From NCBI RefSeq assembly GCF_030915485.1, contig NZ_CP133266.1, positions 868,001-932,000 on the forward strand: DNA of 64,000 nt. The letters run 5' to 3'. The notes under the pieces were generated by a model. The model was not told where the DNA came from, ran no database searches, and saw nothing but the letters and a program-made list of their open reading frames with translations. The DNA is from Neobacillus sp. PS3-40. GTDB taxonomy: Bacteria > Bacillota > Bacilli > Bacillales > Cytobacillaceae. Of the stretch, positions 1 through 8,275 are shown piece after piece; position 1 is the first letter of the stretch, and each line of letters starts with the position of its first letter. The position numbers and the translations under genes were made by a program.

Positions 1-468
1 TAAAAAGCTTAATAATACAATGTTAATAAATAAGAACCAATTAAAAAGATAGCGGTAGTGGATAACAGCAAACACAAGACTTGCGACTATTAGTCCAAAT
101 CTCGTTTGAATAATACCTCGAAAAAGCATTTCCTCACTAAAGGCAACGGTTACAGTAATCCATGCAATATGAAAAATATTTCTATTTTGAAAAATTTTTT
201 CATTTAATCCCCCATCATGATAGTACGACGAGGGTAACCATTTCATCAGTACAATATCAATAATGACAACTAGTAATCCTGCCATTGCACCTATTGTCAA
301 AATCCGAATGTCATTCCACTTTAACTGATTTAGAAAAGAAAAATGATCATAAAATAGAATTCCTAAAACGAACGTGATTAAGAGCAGTACTATTTGTGTG
401 GCATATAAGTGAAAGAGCAATTCTTTATCTGTTAACTCTTTAATTATTTTATTATATTTATTATTCAT
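1..468 (-). CDS. ypbD: CPBP family intramembrane metalloprotease (YpbD-like), 3' end beyond window
   Basis: Partial gene read from position 468 down through the left edge. The translation begins MNNKYNKIIKELTD and has hydrophobic segments around residues 22-40 and 58-75, then the CPBP/Abi motif 1 EEMLFRG (near residue 112) and a motif-2-like FAVIH (near residue 133). These glutamates and the histidine are the expected metal-binding catalytic residues. The ATG overlaps the recS stop by four bases (ATGA), so translation is probably coupled. The position next to recS matches B. subtilis ypbD. The substrate is unknown. The C-terminal part lies outside the window. Confidence 0.85.
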   Translation of the reverse strand, partial: MNNKYNKIIKELTDKELLFHLYATQIVLLLITFVLGILFYDHFSFLNQLKWNDIRILTIGAMAGLLVVIIDIVLMKWLPSSYYHDGGLNEKIFQNRNIFHIAWITVTVAFSEEMLFRGIIQTRFGLIVASLVFAVIHYRYLFNWFLFINIVLLSFL

Positions 469-1961
469 TTTTCCAACTCACTTAGAAGAATTTGGGCCAA
501 ATAGTCTTTCCATTTCTCACTTTTTTCTATTGGTGATCCATTTTTCTCTTTTGCCATGAATAGGCTCCATTCTATTTGGCATATATCACAACAATTTGGA
601 ATATTTCTTCCAATAGATTCATCGAAATGTGATAGAAGAAAATCCCTTCTACATTCATTTATTTCTATCCATTTTTTAACTCTAGAAATATTTGATTTCT
701 TTACTACTAGTCGATTACTTACATATTCTTTGATCACTTCACAGCTTTTTTCAAGGCTGGTATGGTTCCTAAATAATTGACTACAAAATTCATCGATAAA
801 ACGCCATTGAATGTCAGAAAATCCACCAATATTTTTCAAACTACTATCCAAATTCAAGATTTCAGTTTGCCCATTATGATGTAACCAGGTGAATAGCCAA
901 TCAATTTGTTGATCTGTTGGCAATTCCCCCTCCACAAGCTGAGTGGGAAGCTGTTCGTCTCCTGATGTATATAACAAAATAGCAATGCTGGGTTTTCCAT
1001 CTCGTCCTGCCCTACCAATTTCTTGAAGGTAGGATTCAATTTGCAATGGCATATGAAAATGGATAATAAAACGAATATTTTCTTTGTTAACTCCCATACC
1101 AAATGCGCTTGTTGCACAAATAACGTCTAACTGGCCGTAAATAAATTGCTGTTGTATTAAAATTCGTTGTTCCTGATCCAATCCACTATGGTACGCCATA
1201 ACGTTAAAACCCTTTTCTCTTAATAAAGCTGCCATTTGCTCTGCCACTTTTTTACTAGAAAAATAAATAATACCTGGACCTTTCAAAGTAGAGACAAGCT
1301 CGATCAATCGGTTTTGCTTTTCACGATAATCTTCACATTTTTCAATGAAAATACCAATATTGGGACGATCAACACTTGATTCAACCCTTTCAACTTCAGA
1401 TATACCGAGTGAATGAAGAATGTCTTCACGAACCTGCTTTGTTGCTGTCGCTGTTAATGCTAATGTAAGAGGATTCCCCAGTTGCTCACGAATCTCTCCT
1501 AATTTTAAATAGTCAGGGCGAAAATCATAACCCCATTGAGAAATACAATGTGCCTCATCTACTACAAATAAGCAAATGGATAGTCCCTGTAACCTTTGAA
1601 TAATATATGAAACGTTTAACATCTCTGGTGATATAAAAATATATTTGTATTTGCCTAAATTACGGAGAGCATCTTTTTTAACATCGACAGTTAAAAAAGA
1701 GTTTAATGCTATAACTCGCTTTTCTCCAATTTTCATCATTTGCTCAACTTGATCCTGCATTAGTGATAACAATGGAGAAACAATTAAAATCGTTCCATCT
1801 AATAAATTGCCAGGAAACTGATAACATAGTGATTTACCTGTTCCAGTCGGAAGCATGGCTAAAGTATGATTACCTGCCAGAATTGACGATATAACTTCTT
1901 TTTGTCCGGGTTTAAAAGAACTATGACCAAAGTGCTTTTTTAATAGTTTTTCTAATTCCAT
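465..1961 (-). CDS. recS: ATP-dependent DNA helicase, RecQ family, short form (RecS)
   Basis: A 498-residue superfamily 2 helicase. Walker A GTGKS is at residues 40-44, DEAH at 135-138 followed by CISQWGYDFRPDY, a TATA motif III near 170, and motif VI QEIGRAGRDG near 315. A cysteine cluster (CRRD...CCDIC) near 438-465 is the RecQ zinc-binding region. The protein ends soon after this and lacks the HRDC domain of full-length RecQ, which fits B. subtilis RecS (496 residues) rather than the longer RecQ paralogue. It is expected to unwind DNA 3' to 5' during replication-fork repair. It lies between ypbB (10-base overlap) and ypbD (4-base overlap), so the three are probably cotranscribed. Confidence 0.93.
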   Translation of the reverse strand: MELEKLLKKHFGHSSFKPGQKEVISSILAGNHTLAMLPTGTGKSLCYQFPGNLLDGTILIVSPLLSLMQDQVEQMMKIGEKRVIALNSFLTVDVKKDALRNLGKYKYIFISPEMLNVSYIIQRLQGLSICLFVVDEAHCISQWGYDFRPDYLKLGEIREQLGNPLTLALTATATKQVREDILHSLGISEVERVESSVDRPNIGIFIEKCEDYREKQNRLIELVSTLKGPGIIYFSSKKVAEQMAALLREKGFNVMAYHSGLDQEQRILIQQQFIYGQLDVICATSAFGMGVNKENIRFIIHFHMPLQIESYLQEIGRAGRDGKPSIAILLYTSGDEQLPTQLVEGELPTDQQIDWLFTWLHHNGQTEILNLDSSLKNIGGFSDIQWRFIDEFCSQLFRNHTSLEKSCEVIKEYVSNRLVVKKSNISRVKKWIEINECRRDFLLSHFDESIGRNIPNCCDICQIEWSLFMAKEKNGSPIEKSEKWKDYLAQILLSELEK

Positions 1962-3010
1962 TGTTTTGCACCATATTTTGCAAGAACTAACCGTATTTCA
2001 AAATAATTAGCAGAATCAACGCTACTTCTGATCAGTTTTAATTGCTTTGTAGCTGATTTACGAGCTACAGATATAATCTTTTTCTGAATTCCATAATCGA
2101 TAAATGGATCGATGGAGAATTCCTCTATTTTTAGGGCTATTTCAACAATGTGATCTTCAATTGTGCTCGTTTTTAAATGGCGCCTCTTGGCAATTTCTTC
2201 AATCGAACATCCTTTTTGAACAAGATCAAATGTGATTTGTGATGAATTTGTTAATAAGCTGTTCTCTTTTATATCAACAAGTAGAAAGGATAATACAGGA
2301 TACCTGTTAATGTCTGTTTTCACTTGTTGAATCAAATAATGGAGGACGTTTTGAAATGCAATATGATAGGAGGAAAATTCCATTCCTAATTTTTCTGCAG
2401 TTTGCAAAGAAGTCAATCCAATACGTTTGTATCCTGTTAACCTAAAAATAATAACAGAAGGATCAAATTCATTTGTATCTTCAAGGCAATCAAGCAGTTC
2501 TGAAAAAATAGTCTTACCTAATAAGATTCTGTCCAGCTGGTTATTTTTCAAAAATGATTTTAGCCAAATATGAACCGTTTTATTTTTTTGAATAGGAATA
2601 TAATGAGTCTCTTGAAAAACGAGATTTGATACTACCTGAATTAGCATCGTTAGTCTCTCCCAAAATTGCTGTGCAACCGAATTGAACTGCCACCCGTTGA
2701 TATAAATCGGATCAGTATGATTTTCTCTAAATAGGTTAATTTTCTCTTCACCTAAATTTGTTAGCAGAAACCGTTGGCCTTCACAAGGGGAAATCCATTT
2801 ATGTTCCAATGCATTTTGGATCACTTCTTCTAGGGTTTCCCGTGTTAATGGTTCATATATTCGAAAAAACCTTATTAATCCGAATAAATGTGCATCTTGA
2901 ATCGTCTGTGATGATTTTTTTCCTTTTAGAAGGTGGTAGATGGAATATATAGTTCTTTCGCCATTAAGTTTTTTTAAACAAAATAAAATAATATATTCAA
3001 TATATCGCAT
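1952..3010 (-). CDS. ypbB: Helix-turn-helix domain protein YpbB
   Basis: 352 residues from ATG 3010, which has an AGGTGG ribosome site upstream; an upstream in-frame extension to 3112 lacks one. The C-terminal part (around residues 250-310: FDLVQKGCSIEEIAKRRHLKTSTIEDHIVEIA) is a helix-turn-helix of the type also found at RecQ C-termini. Family knowledge: YpbB is always next to recS/recQ in Bacillaceae and may supply a RecQ-C-like DNA-binding module in trans. That role is inference. The stop overlaps the start of recS by ten bases, which supports coupled expression. Confidence 0.88.
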   Translation of the reverse strand: MRYIEYIILFCLKKLNGERTIYSIYHLLKGKKSSQTIQDAHLFGLIRFFRIYEPLTRETLEEVIQNALEHKWISPCEGQRFLLTNLGEEKINLFRENHTDPIYINGWQFNSVAQQFWERLTMLIQVVSNLVFQETHYIPIQKNKTVHIWLKSFLKNNQLDRILLGKTIFSELLDCLEDTNEFDPSVIIFRLTGYKRIGLTSLQTAEKLGMEFSSYHIAFQNVLHYLIQQVKTDINRYPVLSFLLVDIKENSLLTNSSQITFDLVQKGCSIEEIAKRRHLKTSTIEDHIVEIALKIEEFSIDPFIDYGIQKKIISVARKSATKQLKLIRSSVDSANYFEIRLVLAKYGAKQWN

Positions 3011-3157
3011 TCCCCCTACCACCTTTCGACAATTTGCACTATAATACCTGTTTATTATTAATATTCTAGCATGAAACTGATCATAAAGTTGATGTAAATT
3101 GACAATATTCAAAGAAACAAATGAAACAAAATCGACTAACTATTATTTATTTTTCTA

Positions 3158-3186
3158 TTGAAATGTTTTCAATTCAGTTTTACAAT
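3158..3186 (+). promoter_or_regulatory. Sigma-A promoter of fer
   Basis: TTGAAA at 3158-3163 and TACAAT at 3181-3186 are separated by exactly 17 bases and lie about 80 bases before the ferredoxin start codon. It is a near-consensus vegetative promoter, consistent with the constitutive, abundant expression expected of Fer. Confidence 0.7.
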
Positions 3187-3218
3187 AGTGATTGAGATAG
3201 TGTTTCCATTTTCATTAA

Positions 3219-3515
<297 letters not shown>

Positions 3516-3522
3516 AAATATT

Positions 3523-3560
3523 AGTCCTGCCTCTGATTAATGAGGGGGACTTTTATTTTT
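3523..3560 (+). terminator. Intrinsic terminator of fer
   Basis: AGTCC...CCTC / GAGG...GGACT hairpin followed by TTTTATTTTT, starting 8 bases after the fer stop codon. Confidence 0.75.
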
Positions 3561-3614
3561 TGCTATGTTAAACAACAGTTAGTTTTTATCAACAATAAAA
3601 TTAATAATTCCCCT

Positions 3615-3698
3615 ATAAAGAAAACTCCGAATGGCAAGCCCCTATGTGCCCTAGTATGGGCTAGTAGAATTTATAGATATAAATACTGATTAGCTAAC
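3615..3698 (+). repeat. Dispersed three-hairpin repeat, copy A (degenerate)
   Basis: Begins ATAAAGAAAACTC and ends with the GAATTTATAGATATAAAT... hairpin and TTAGCTAA. The central hairpin is shortened to CCTATGTGCCCTAGTATGGG. It is a decayed member of the family described in the findings. Confidence 0.75.
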
Positions 3699-3735
3699 AA
3701 AAGGCATCGAGAGCGCGTGCTCTCGATGCCTTTTG
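3698..3735. terminator. Strong bidirectional terminator between fer and ribU
   Basis: Perfect 16-base arms at 3699-3714 and 3719-3734 (AAAAGGCATCGAGAGC and its complement) around a four-base loop, with T-runs on either strand. It follows repeat copy A directly. A second, smaller hairpin (AAAGCAACGG / CCGTTGCTTT, 3747-3770) lies just downstream of the ribU stop codon. Confidence 0.8.
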
Positions 3736-3782
3736 TTGACAATCTGAAAGCAACGGTTCCCCGTTGCTTTTTCTATTATATT

Positions 3783-4364
3783 TTAAGCATTTTTTATAAT
3801 CCTTTGCTTAATTATCCAATTTTGCATACGAGTAAATAATAGCATAAAGATTACACTCATTATGACACCTTTAATTATATTAAAAGGAAGAATCCCTGTT
3901 ACAACTAATTTGCGCGCTGCCGGTGCTGACATCGCTGGAAAATGCAAAAAGAACGTATAAGCCGGTAAAATGATATAGTAATTTAGAATGCTCATTATGA
4001 CCGCCATAATTAGGGAACTAATAACTAAAGAAAATGACATTCCTTTTTTTGATTTTAGTTTATTAGATAAATAGTAGGTTGGTAGTATAAATGAGATTCC
4101 AGCAATAAAGTTGGCCACGTGACCAACTGGAACTCCTGTTGCACTCCCAGTCATAAAATAATTTAGAACATTTTTAAAAAATTCTACTAAAATTCCTGCA
4201 ATCGGCCCAAAAATCAAAGTGGCAATTAGGGCTGGAATATCACTAAAATCAATTAAAAGAAAATTTGGAAATGGTGGAAGTGGGAAGTTCAAGAGCATAA
4301 GAATATACGCGATACTACTTAACATTCCGACTGATACTACTGCTTTAACACTTAGTTTTTTCAT
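3783..4364 (-). CDS. ribU: Riboflavin ECF transporter S component RibU
   Basis: 193 residues from ATG 4364, behind AAAGGAGAGAGG; an upstream in-frame extension lacks a ribosome site. Multi-spanning membrane protein starting MKKLSVKAVVSVGMLSSIAYILMLLNFPLPPFP, almost identical to B. subtilis RibU (YpaA/FmnP). It is the substrate-binding subunit that recruits the shared ECF energising module to import riboflavin. The preceding FMN riboswitch and attenuator (4431-4657) show that expression is shut off when FMN is plentiful. Ferredoxin/ribU adjacency is as in B. subtilis. Confidence 0.95.
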   Translation of the reverse strand: MKKLSVKAVVSVGMLSSIAYILMLLNFPLPPFPNFLLIDFSDIPALIATLIFGPIAGILVEFFKNVLNYFMTGSATGVPVGHVANFIAGISFILPTYYLSNKLKSKKGMSFSLVISSLIMAVIMSILNYYIILPAYTFFLHFPAMSAPAARKLVVTGILPFNIIKGVIMSVIFMLLFTRMQNWIIKQRIIKNA

Positions 4365-4430
4365 TTTCCTCTCTCCTTTGTGATCCACTCCAAGAAGAGA
4401 GGTTCAGCACTAAGATATACCTTATAAAAT

Positions 4431-4460
4431 AGAAAATCCCCAAGATATGGCTCTTGAGGG
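4431..4460 (-). terminator. FMN riboswitch expression-platform terminator
   Basis: On the minus strand CCCTCAAGA / TCTTGGGG (9-base stem, loop GCCATA) followed by ATTTTCT. It lies between the FMN aptamer and the ribU ribosome site, where a ligand-controlled terminator is expected. Confidence 0.8.
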
Positions 4461-4531
4461 AGTTTTTTTATGAAGGCACACCTAAAACACGTCCAATTTA
4501 TCAACATTTTTTGAACGTATGCAGAACCTCC

Positions 4532-4657
4532 ATCTTCTCCCATCCAGACTATACTGTCGGCTTTGGAATTACACCAAATCCTGCCAAAAAAGGCTCGCGG
4601 GCTTAAGAGTTAAAACTCAAATACCGCCGATCGGGAATTTCACCCTGCCCCGAAGAT
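4532..4657 (-). ncRNA. FMN (RFN) riboswitch aptamer controlling ribU
   Basis: The minus strand starts ATCTTCGGGGCAGGGTG and ends GATGGGAGAAGAT, with the conserved internal blocks CGGCGGT, AGCCCGCGAGC, GATTTGGTG, CCAAAGCCGACAGT and AGTCTGGATG. These are the canonical RFN-element sequences in the right order. FMN binding should favour the terminator at 4431-4460 and lower ribU expression. Confidence 0.97.
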
Positions 4658-4781
4658 AGATCAATATTTAATTTTAATTTTATTATACTGAAAATTTATC
4701 CAGTTGTGAAGTAAAATAAAATCCACGCTCCACATATGTAGTAGGATATTCAAAATTTCACTATCTCTAAAAAGCAGGAAA

Positions 4782-4856
4782 ATAAAGAAAACTCGCCGAT
4801 TGGCGAGCCCCAAGGGGATGATTTGGCGTAATTGCCATTATGCTTAGCTTAAAAAA
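4782..4856 (+). repeat. Dispersed three-hairpin repeat, copy B (third hairpin lost)
   Basis: ATAAAGAAAACTCGCCGATT followed by GGCGAGCCCC and a shortened middle hairpin; it ends TTATGCTTAGCTTAAAAAA, so the 3' hairpin has been deleted down to its TTAGCT base. It lies downstream of the M23 peptidase gene. Confidence 0.8.
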
Positions 4857-4901
4857 CCGGAGTCAAGTATATCCACGATTGCGTATTTTTTAGTAATCTG
4901 A

Positions 4902-5810
4902 TTAAGGAAGATCCAAAATTTGTTGCTGCATGATTAGATCTGATGAAAGATTATTTAATTGTTTAATTTTGTCTACAGTTACATTTTTCTCCCTTGAAAT
5001 TGATGTTAGGGTGTCTCCATTCTTTACAATATATTTATTTTCGGGCATTTTTTTAATAATTAGTTTTTCACCAATCATAATATTTGTTCCCATAATCTTG
5101 TTTGAATTTTGTATTGTCTCTACTGTCAGATTGTTATTTTCTGCTATTGACCATAGGGTATCTCCATCCCTAACAATATACATTTCTTGGTTGTCCGCCA
5201 TATTGTTATTAGATTCATTATTTTCATCACTGGGTTGAAGTCTTGAACTTACTTCAAGTACATTCTTATCATTACCAATTGTTCCAGCCTGGACTACTGC
5301 ACCTACTGTTGCTTTTCCTAATAATCCTTCAGGATCAAATGCATATTTTTTATCAAAGGTCCATTCAATTTTATGTGTTTCAAAATGCAGGTGTATGCCT
5401 GTTGCTTGCCCGGTGCTTCCCATCTTCCCAATAATGTCTCCTTGCTTAACTGTTTGACCAACTTGCGCAAGGCGCTCACTTAAATGGGCATATACAGCAA
5501 CATAATTATTAGAGTGCTTTATAAAGATTACATTACCATAAGAATCGGAGTAATAAGATTTCTCCACTACTCCGTCATCAACAGCTACAATTTCTGTGTT
5601 TAATTCACCAGCAATATCAATCCCTTTATGTTTTCCATTCCTTGTTCCAAACGTATCTGAAATAACTCCATCTGACGGCCAGATCCAGCTAGTCTTCTCC
5701 TGGCTTGTTTTAAGCATATCCGCTTGGGGATGTTTACCACCTAGAAATAACAAACTGATACATAGTGCCATCAGTCCGGCGATTAGCAATCTCCTTATGT
5801 AGTCACGCAT
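4902..5810 (-). CDS. M23 family metallopeptidase with two C-terminal LysM domains
   Basis: 302 residues; ATG 5810 follows AAGGAGG. An N-terminal hydrophobic segment (residues 8-24) acts as signal peptide or anchor. The LytM/M23 domain spans about residues 42-165, with zinc and catalytic residues His61 and Asp65 (HKGID), His109 (AHLS) and His140/His142 (HLHFE). Two LysM peptidoglycan-binding repeats follow a low-complexity linker at about 211-253 and 260-302. It is predicted to be a secreted peptidoglycan endopeptidase that binds the wall through LysM. M23 and LysM are clear, but the physiological role (growth, spore or stress) is not. It occupies the place of serA/aroC in the B. subtilis order; being next to sigX is suggestive but not proof of co-regulation. 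Confidence 0.85.
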   Translation of the reverse strand: MRDYIRRLLIAGLMALCISLLFLGGKHPQADMLKTSQEKTSWIWPSDGVISDTFGTRNGKHKGIDIAGELNTEIVAVDDGVVEKSYYSDSYGNVIFIKHSNNYVAVYAHLSERLAQVGQTVKQGDIIGKMGSTGQATGIHLHFETHKIEWTFDKKYAFDPEGLLGKATVGAVVQAGTIGNDKNVLEVSSRLQPSDENNESNNNMADNQEMYIVRDGDTLWSIAENNNLTVETIQNSNKIMGTNIMIGEKLIIKKMPENKYIVKNGDTLTSISREKNVTVDKIKQLNNLSSDLIMQQQILDLP

Positions 5811-5913
5811 TTTGTTCCTCCTTAATTTTTACCTTTCTTTTTCACCAAATATACAATCAGCTTCATTTGGAAATGGAGCATTAAAGCATACTTGTTATAA
5901 TATGGTTTTTATT

Positions 5914-5975
5914 TTGTTTTATTCATATTTTTGAGAAAAAATTTATTTTTATAAACGAAAATATGAATAAAACAA
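5914..5975. repeat. Perfect 18-bp inverted repeat upstream of the M23 gene
   Basis: TTGTTTTATTCATATTTT at 5914-5931 is repeated as its exact complement at 5958-5975 with a 26-base AT-rich spacer. It sits 100-165 bases upstream of the M23 gene. It could be a hairpin in the leader, a regulator site pair, or the edge of a decayed mobile element. Confidence 0.6.
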
Positions 5976-5995
5976 GGTAAATTGCAACAATTTTT

Positions 5996-6169
5996 TAGAA
6001 AGGCTCTTTTCTTAAACTTTGTTGCTATTTGAAACTAAATTAGAATGGTACTCCAGTTTACCGATGAAAACTGTAGGAAATTTTTAAGAAAAAAGCACGA
6101 TACCATAGTTATTTCGGGTTTTTAGACTAGGTACGAAAAACAACAATCTATGCGAAAACAGCCTTTAGA
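5996..6169. repeat. MITE-like palindromic element, about 175 bp
   Basis: Imperfect terminal inverted repeats (TAGAAAGGCTCTTTTC at 5996-6011; complement of GAAAACAGCCTTTAGA at 6154-6169) enclose further nested complementary blocks (AATGGTA / TACCAT, CAGTTT / AAACTG, CAACAAAG-type ends). No reading frame is inside. It looks like a small non-autonomous palindromic element; its family is not identified. Confidence 0.5.
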
Positions 6170-6176
6170 AAACAGT

Positions 6177-6264
6177 TAAAGAAAACTCGCTGATTGTCAT
6201 CGCCCTTAAGGGCAATGACAGACCGTAGTTGCCCTTATACGCTAGCAAAAATTCTAATAAGCCA
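6177..6264 (+). repeat. Dispersed three-hairpin repeat, copy C (divergent)
   Basis: AAAGAAAACTCGCTGATT then a rearranged middle part (GTCATCGCCCTTAAGGGCAA...) and GTAGTTGCCCTTATACGCTAGC, ending in AATTCTAATAAGCC. It abuts the MITE-like element and the rsiX terminator. Confidence 0.7.
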
Positions 6265-6293
6265 AAAAAAAAAGACCAACCTTAAGGTTGATC
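6264..6293 (-). terminator. Intrinsic terminator of sigX-rsiX
   Basis: GATCAACC TTAA GGTTGGTC hairpin followed by a run of nine or more T on the minus strand. The stem contains the rsiX stop codon, so transcription ends right at the end of the gene. Confidence 0.85.
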
Positions 6294-7475
6294 CTCTACC
6301 GTGCGAAGATTTGGCGCCACTGGAACTTCATTCTCTTTTAATAAATCAAAAGGACCTAAATTTTTAATCGGAGGATTCTCAAGCATTACATGTTCTAATC
6401 CAAATTCCTTTGCGGTTAACAAAATTGCTTCATAGGAATAAACACTCATAGGAATATTTTCTAGATTTGAACTATCTTGAACTGATAAAAATAATGTTTT
6501 ATTTTTAATGGCATCCACCCTAAATTTCAGTGATGGTGGAAGGGAAGCTTTTAGTCCCCATTCTGGTTGATCAGACCACATTGACTCCAAGGCTGCTGCA
6601 ACATCTGTATAAGACTTTTGAGATGGGACAATAAATGGTATTTCCTTACCATCAGGAATAAAGAAAAAATTAGCATGATTTTGCTCGAGTTGAATATCTA
6701 ATTCTTTTTTTTCTCCATAGTTTCCGAGTATAATTCCCGGATTTCCATTTGTTGTAAATTTAACTTTCTTAATATTACTATTTGTAGATACATTTTTCTC
6801 AATTGCATTAATAAAACTAGTCTCAGTTGCTGAACCTTCACCATATGAATGGTTCGCTGGAACATCTATAATGATACTATCATCATTGGTATCTAGTTTC
6901 ATTTTTGCATTAAGGGGATAAAAATCACTTAAACCCCATTCTTTTTCTTTTAATTGAGCCGTTTTTTCATTAAACAGATCAACCCAGGATTTATTACCGG
7001 GGTGATTGATGAGTGTTGAAACAGGAATGAGGATTTGTCCTTGTTGATCTGGAATCCAATACGTTAAAAACTTTCTGCTTCCCAATTCATTTTTATATAA
7101 AGCATTTTTTAAATTAGCTGATTGCATAAAGAGTTTTGGAGTACCTATCTTCTGTGCCGATTTAGAACTAGAATCCTTTTTTTCTGACTTTAACTGTGCT
7201 GTTATTTTATTTTCACTAGAAGTTGATTTTTGTTTCATTGAATCTTCAGAAGAATTTTGTGACCAATTAGTCAAATTTGGAGCGAGAATAATAAATAGTA
7301 GGAGTAATACCGCAGCTGTTGCAAAACTTGGGAGCACCCAAGATTTACGCTTTCCTCTCTTTATTTTAATGGAAAGATTTTGATAAATGTCACGAGGATT
7401 GCGATAATCTTCTATTTTTGGCATCTGCCTAAGCATTTCTTCAAGTTGTCTATCGCTCCACTCGGACTTTTCCAT
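6282..7475 (-). CDS. rsiX: Anti-sigma factor RsiX
   Basis: 397 residues from ATG 7475, which follows GAAGGAGG. Cytoplasmic N-terminal part of about 50 residues (EWSDRQLEEMLRQMPKIEDYRNPRDIYQNL), one transmembrane helix near residues 50-68, then a large extracellular domain with a serine/lysine-rich linker and GerMN-like repeats. It holds SigX inactive at the membrane until envelope stress. It overlaps the end of sigX by 26 bases, so the pair is translationally coupled. It is slightly longer than the B. subtilis homologue. Confidence 0.88.
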   Translation of the reverse strand: MEKSEWSDRQLEEMLRQMPKIEDYRNPRDIYQNLSIKIKRGKRKSWVLPSFATAAVLLLLFIILAPNLTNWSQNSSEDSMKQKSTSSENKITAQLKSEKKDSSSKSAQKIGTPKLFMQSANLKNALYKNELGSRKFLTYWIPDQQGQILIPVSTLINHPGNKSWVDLFNEKTAQLKEKEWGLSDFYPLNAKMKLDTNDDSIIIDVPANHSYGEGSATETSFINAIEKNVSTNSNIKKVKFTTNGNPGIILGNYGEKKELDIQLEQNHANFFFIPDGKEIPFIVPSQKSYTDVAAALESMWSDQPEWGLKASLPPSLKFRVDAIKNKTLFLSVQDSSNLENIPMSVYSYEAILLTAKEFGLEHVMLENPPIKNLGPFDLLKENEVPVAPNLRTVEDQP

Positions 7476-8001
7476 TATCAATTTCCTCCTTCCCCGTCAA
7501 CAATTCCATCTGATTCCTTAAAACCTTTAAAGACCGGTGTTGGGTTGTTTTTACTTTGCTTTCTGTCCACCCCAATGCCGTAGCAGTTTCTGCAATAGAT
7601 AAATCATTCAAAAAACGCAATACAATAACCACTCTTTGATCAATTGTGCAATGACTAAGACATTCGTAAATCCATTTAATTTCTTCCTTTTGGAGGGCTA
7701 TTTCTTCTGGGATCGGTTCCTCGTCTTTTACTTGTTGAACAGTCCAATCGAACTTTTCGAGCATCCTTTGTTTCCATCCCTTTTGCTTACGAAAAAAATC
7801 AATTGCAACATTCCTAGCAATGGAAAATAGCCAGGTTTTTTCACTACTTCTTCCCTCAAATCGGTCATAGGATTTAAGCACACGTATATAAACCTCTTGA
7901 ACAAGATCCTCAGCATGCTCTTTATTCCTGACCATATAAAACAGAAATTGAAATACATCATGATGATACTTTTGATAAAGTTCCTCAAAAACGGAGTCCA
8001 T
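7450..8001 (-). CDS. sigX: ECF RNA polymerase sigma factor SigX
   Basis: 183 residues from ATG 8001 (GGGGAGGG upstream; a TTG one codon earlier is less likely). Region 2 is at residues 5-75 (EDLVQEVYIRVLKSYDRFEGRSSEKTWLFSIARNVAIDFFR) and region 4 at about 115-170 (VVIVLRFLNDLSIAETATALGWTESKVKTTQHRSLKVLR). Together with rsiX it forms an envelope-stress sigma/anti-sigma pair; in B. subtilis SigX controls surface-charge modification genes. The next genes are resE/resD, as in B. subtilis. Confidence 0.92.
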   Translation of the reverse strand: MDSVFEELYQKYHHDVFQFLFYMVRNKEHAEDLVQEVYIRVLKSYDRFEGRSSEKTWLFSIARNVAIDFFRKQKGWKQRMLEKFDWTVQQVKDEEPIPEEIALQKEEIKWIYECLSHCTIDQRVVIVLRFLNDLSIAETATALGWTESKVKTTQHRSLKVLRNQMELLTGKEEIDNGKVRVER

Positions 8002-8026
8002 CAAGTTCCCTCCCCGTTCGTATATT

Positions 8027-8055
8027 TAGTCGTTATGTAAATTAAAAAAGTTTCA
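8027..8055 (-). promoter_or_regulatory. ECF-type autoregulatory promoter of sigX
   Basis: TGAAAC (8050-8055) and CGACTA (8027-8032) are separated by 17 bases and placed 25 bases before the sigX start. This matches the SigX/SigW-type consensus (TGAAAC, then CGTC or CGAC) and indicates positive autoregulation. Confidence 0.75.
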
Positions 8056-8197
8056 CTTCTTAATATAATTGTTTTTCCATCCAAAAGGAAGAAGTTTTTT
8101 CGAATTGCTTTCAATCTTATCAAGATTATAAATATTTATTATTTACTAGGCTATGGTGAAATAATAGGTTGATTTTTCAGCTCTCTTCGAATAGCAC

Positions 8198-8225
8198 AAA
8201 AAACTCATCCATGAGATGAGTTTTT
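8198..8225. terminator. Intrinsic terminator downstream of resE
   Basis: AAAAAACTCATC / GATGAGTTTTT palindrome about 50 bases past the resE stop; usable in both directions. Confidence 0.75.
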
Positions 8226-8275
8226 AAATGTTTCTTGTGAATCAAGAACAATCGGCATAATTTTTGGTTTTTTCC

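Noticed and set aside
4361-4543. 60-codon minus-strand frame over the ribU leader
   Set aside because: It covers the FMN riboswitch terminator and has no ribosome site; leader RNA explains the region.
5811-6281. c-di-AMP (ydaO) riboswitch before the M23 gene
   Set aside because: Such switches often precede wall hydrolases, but the conserved blocks are missing; the region is filled by inverted repeats instead.
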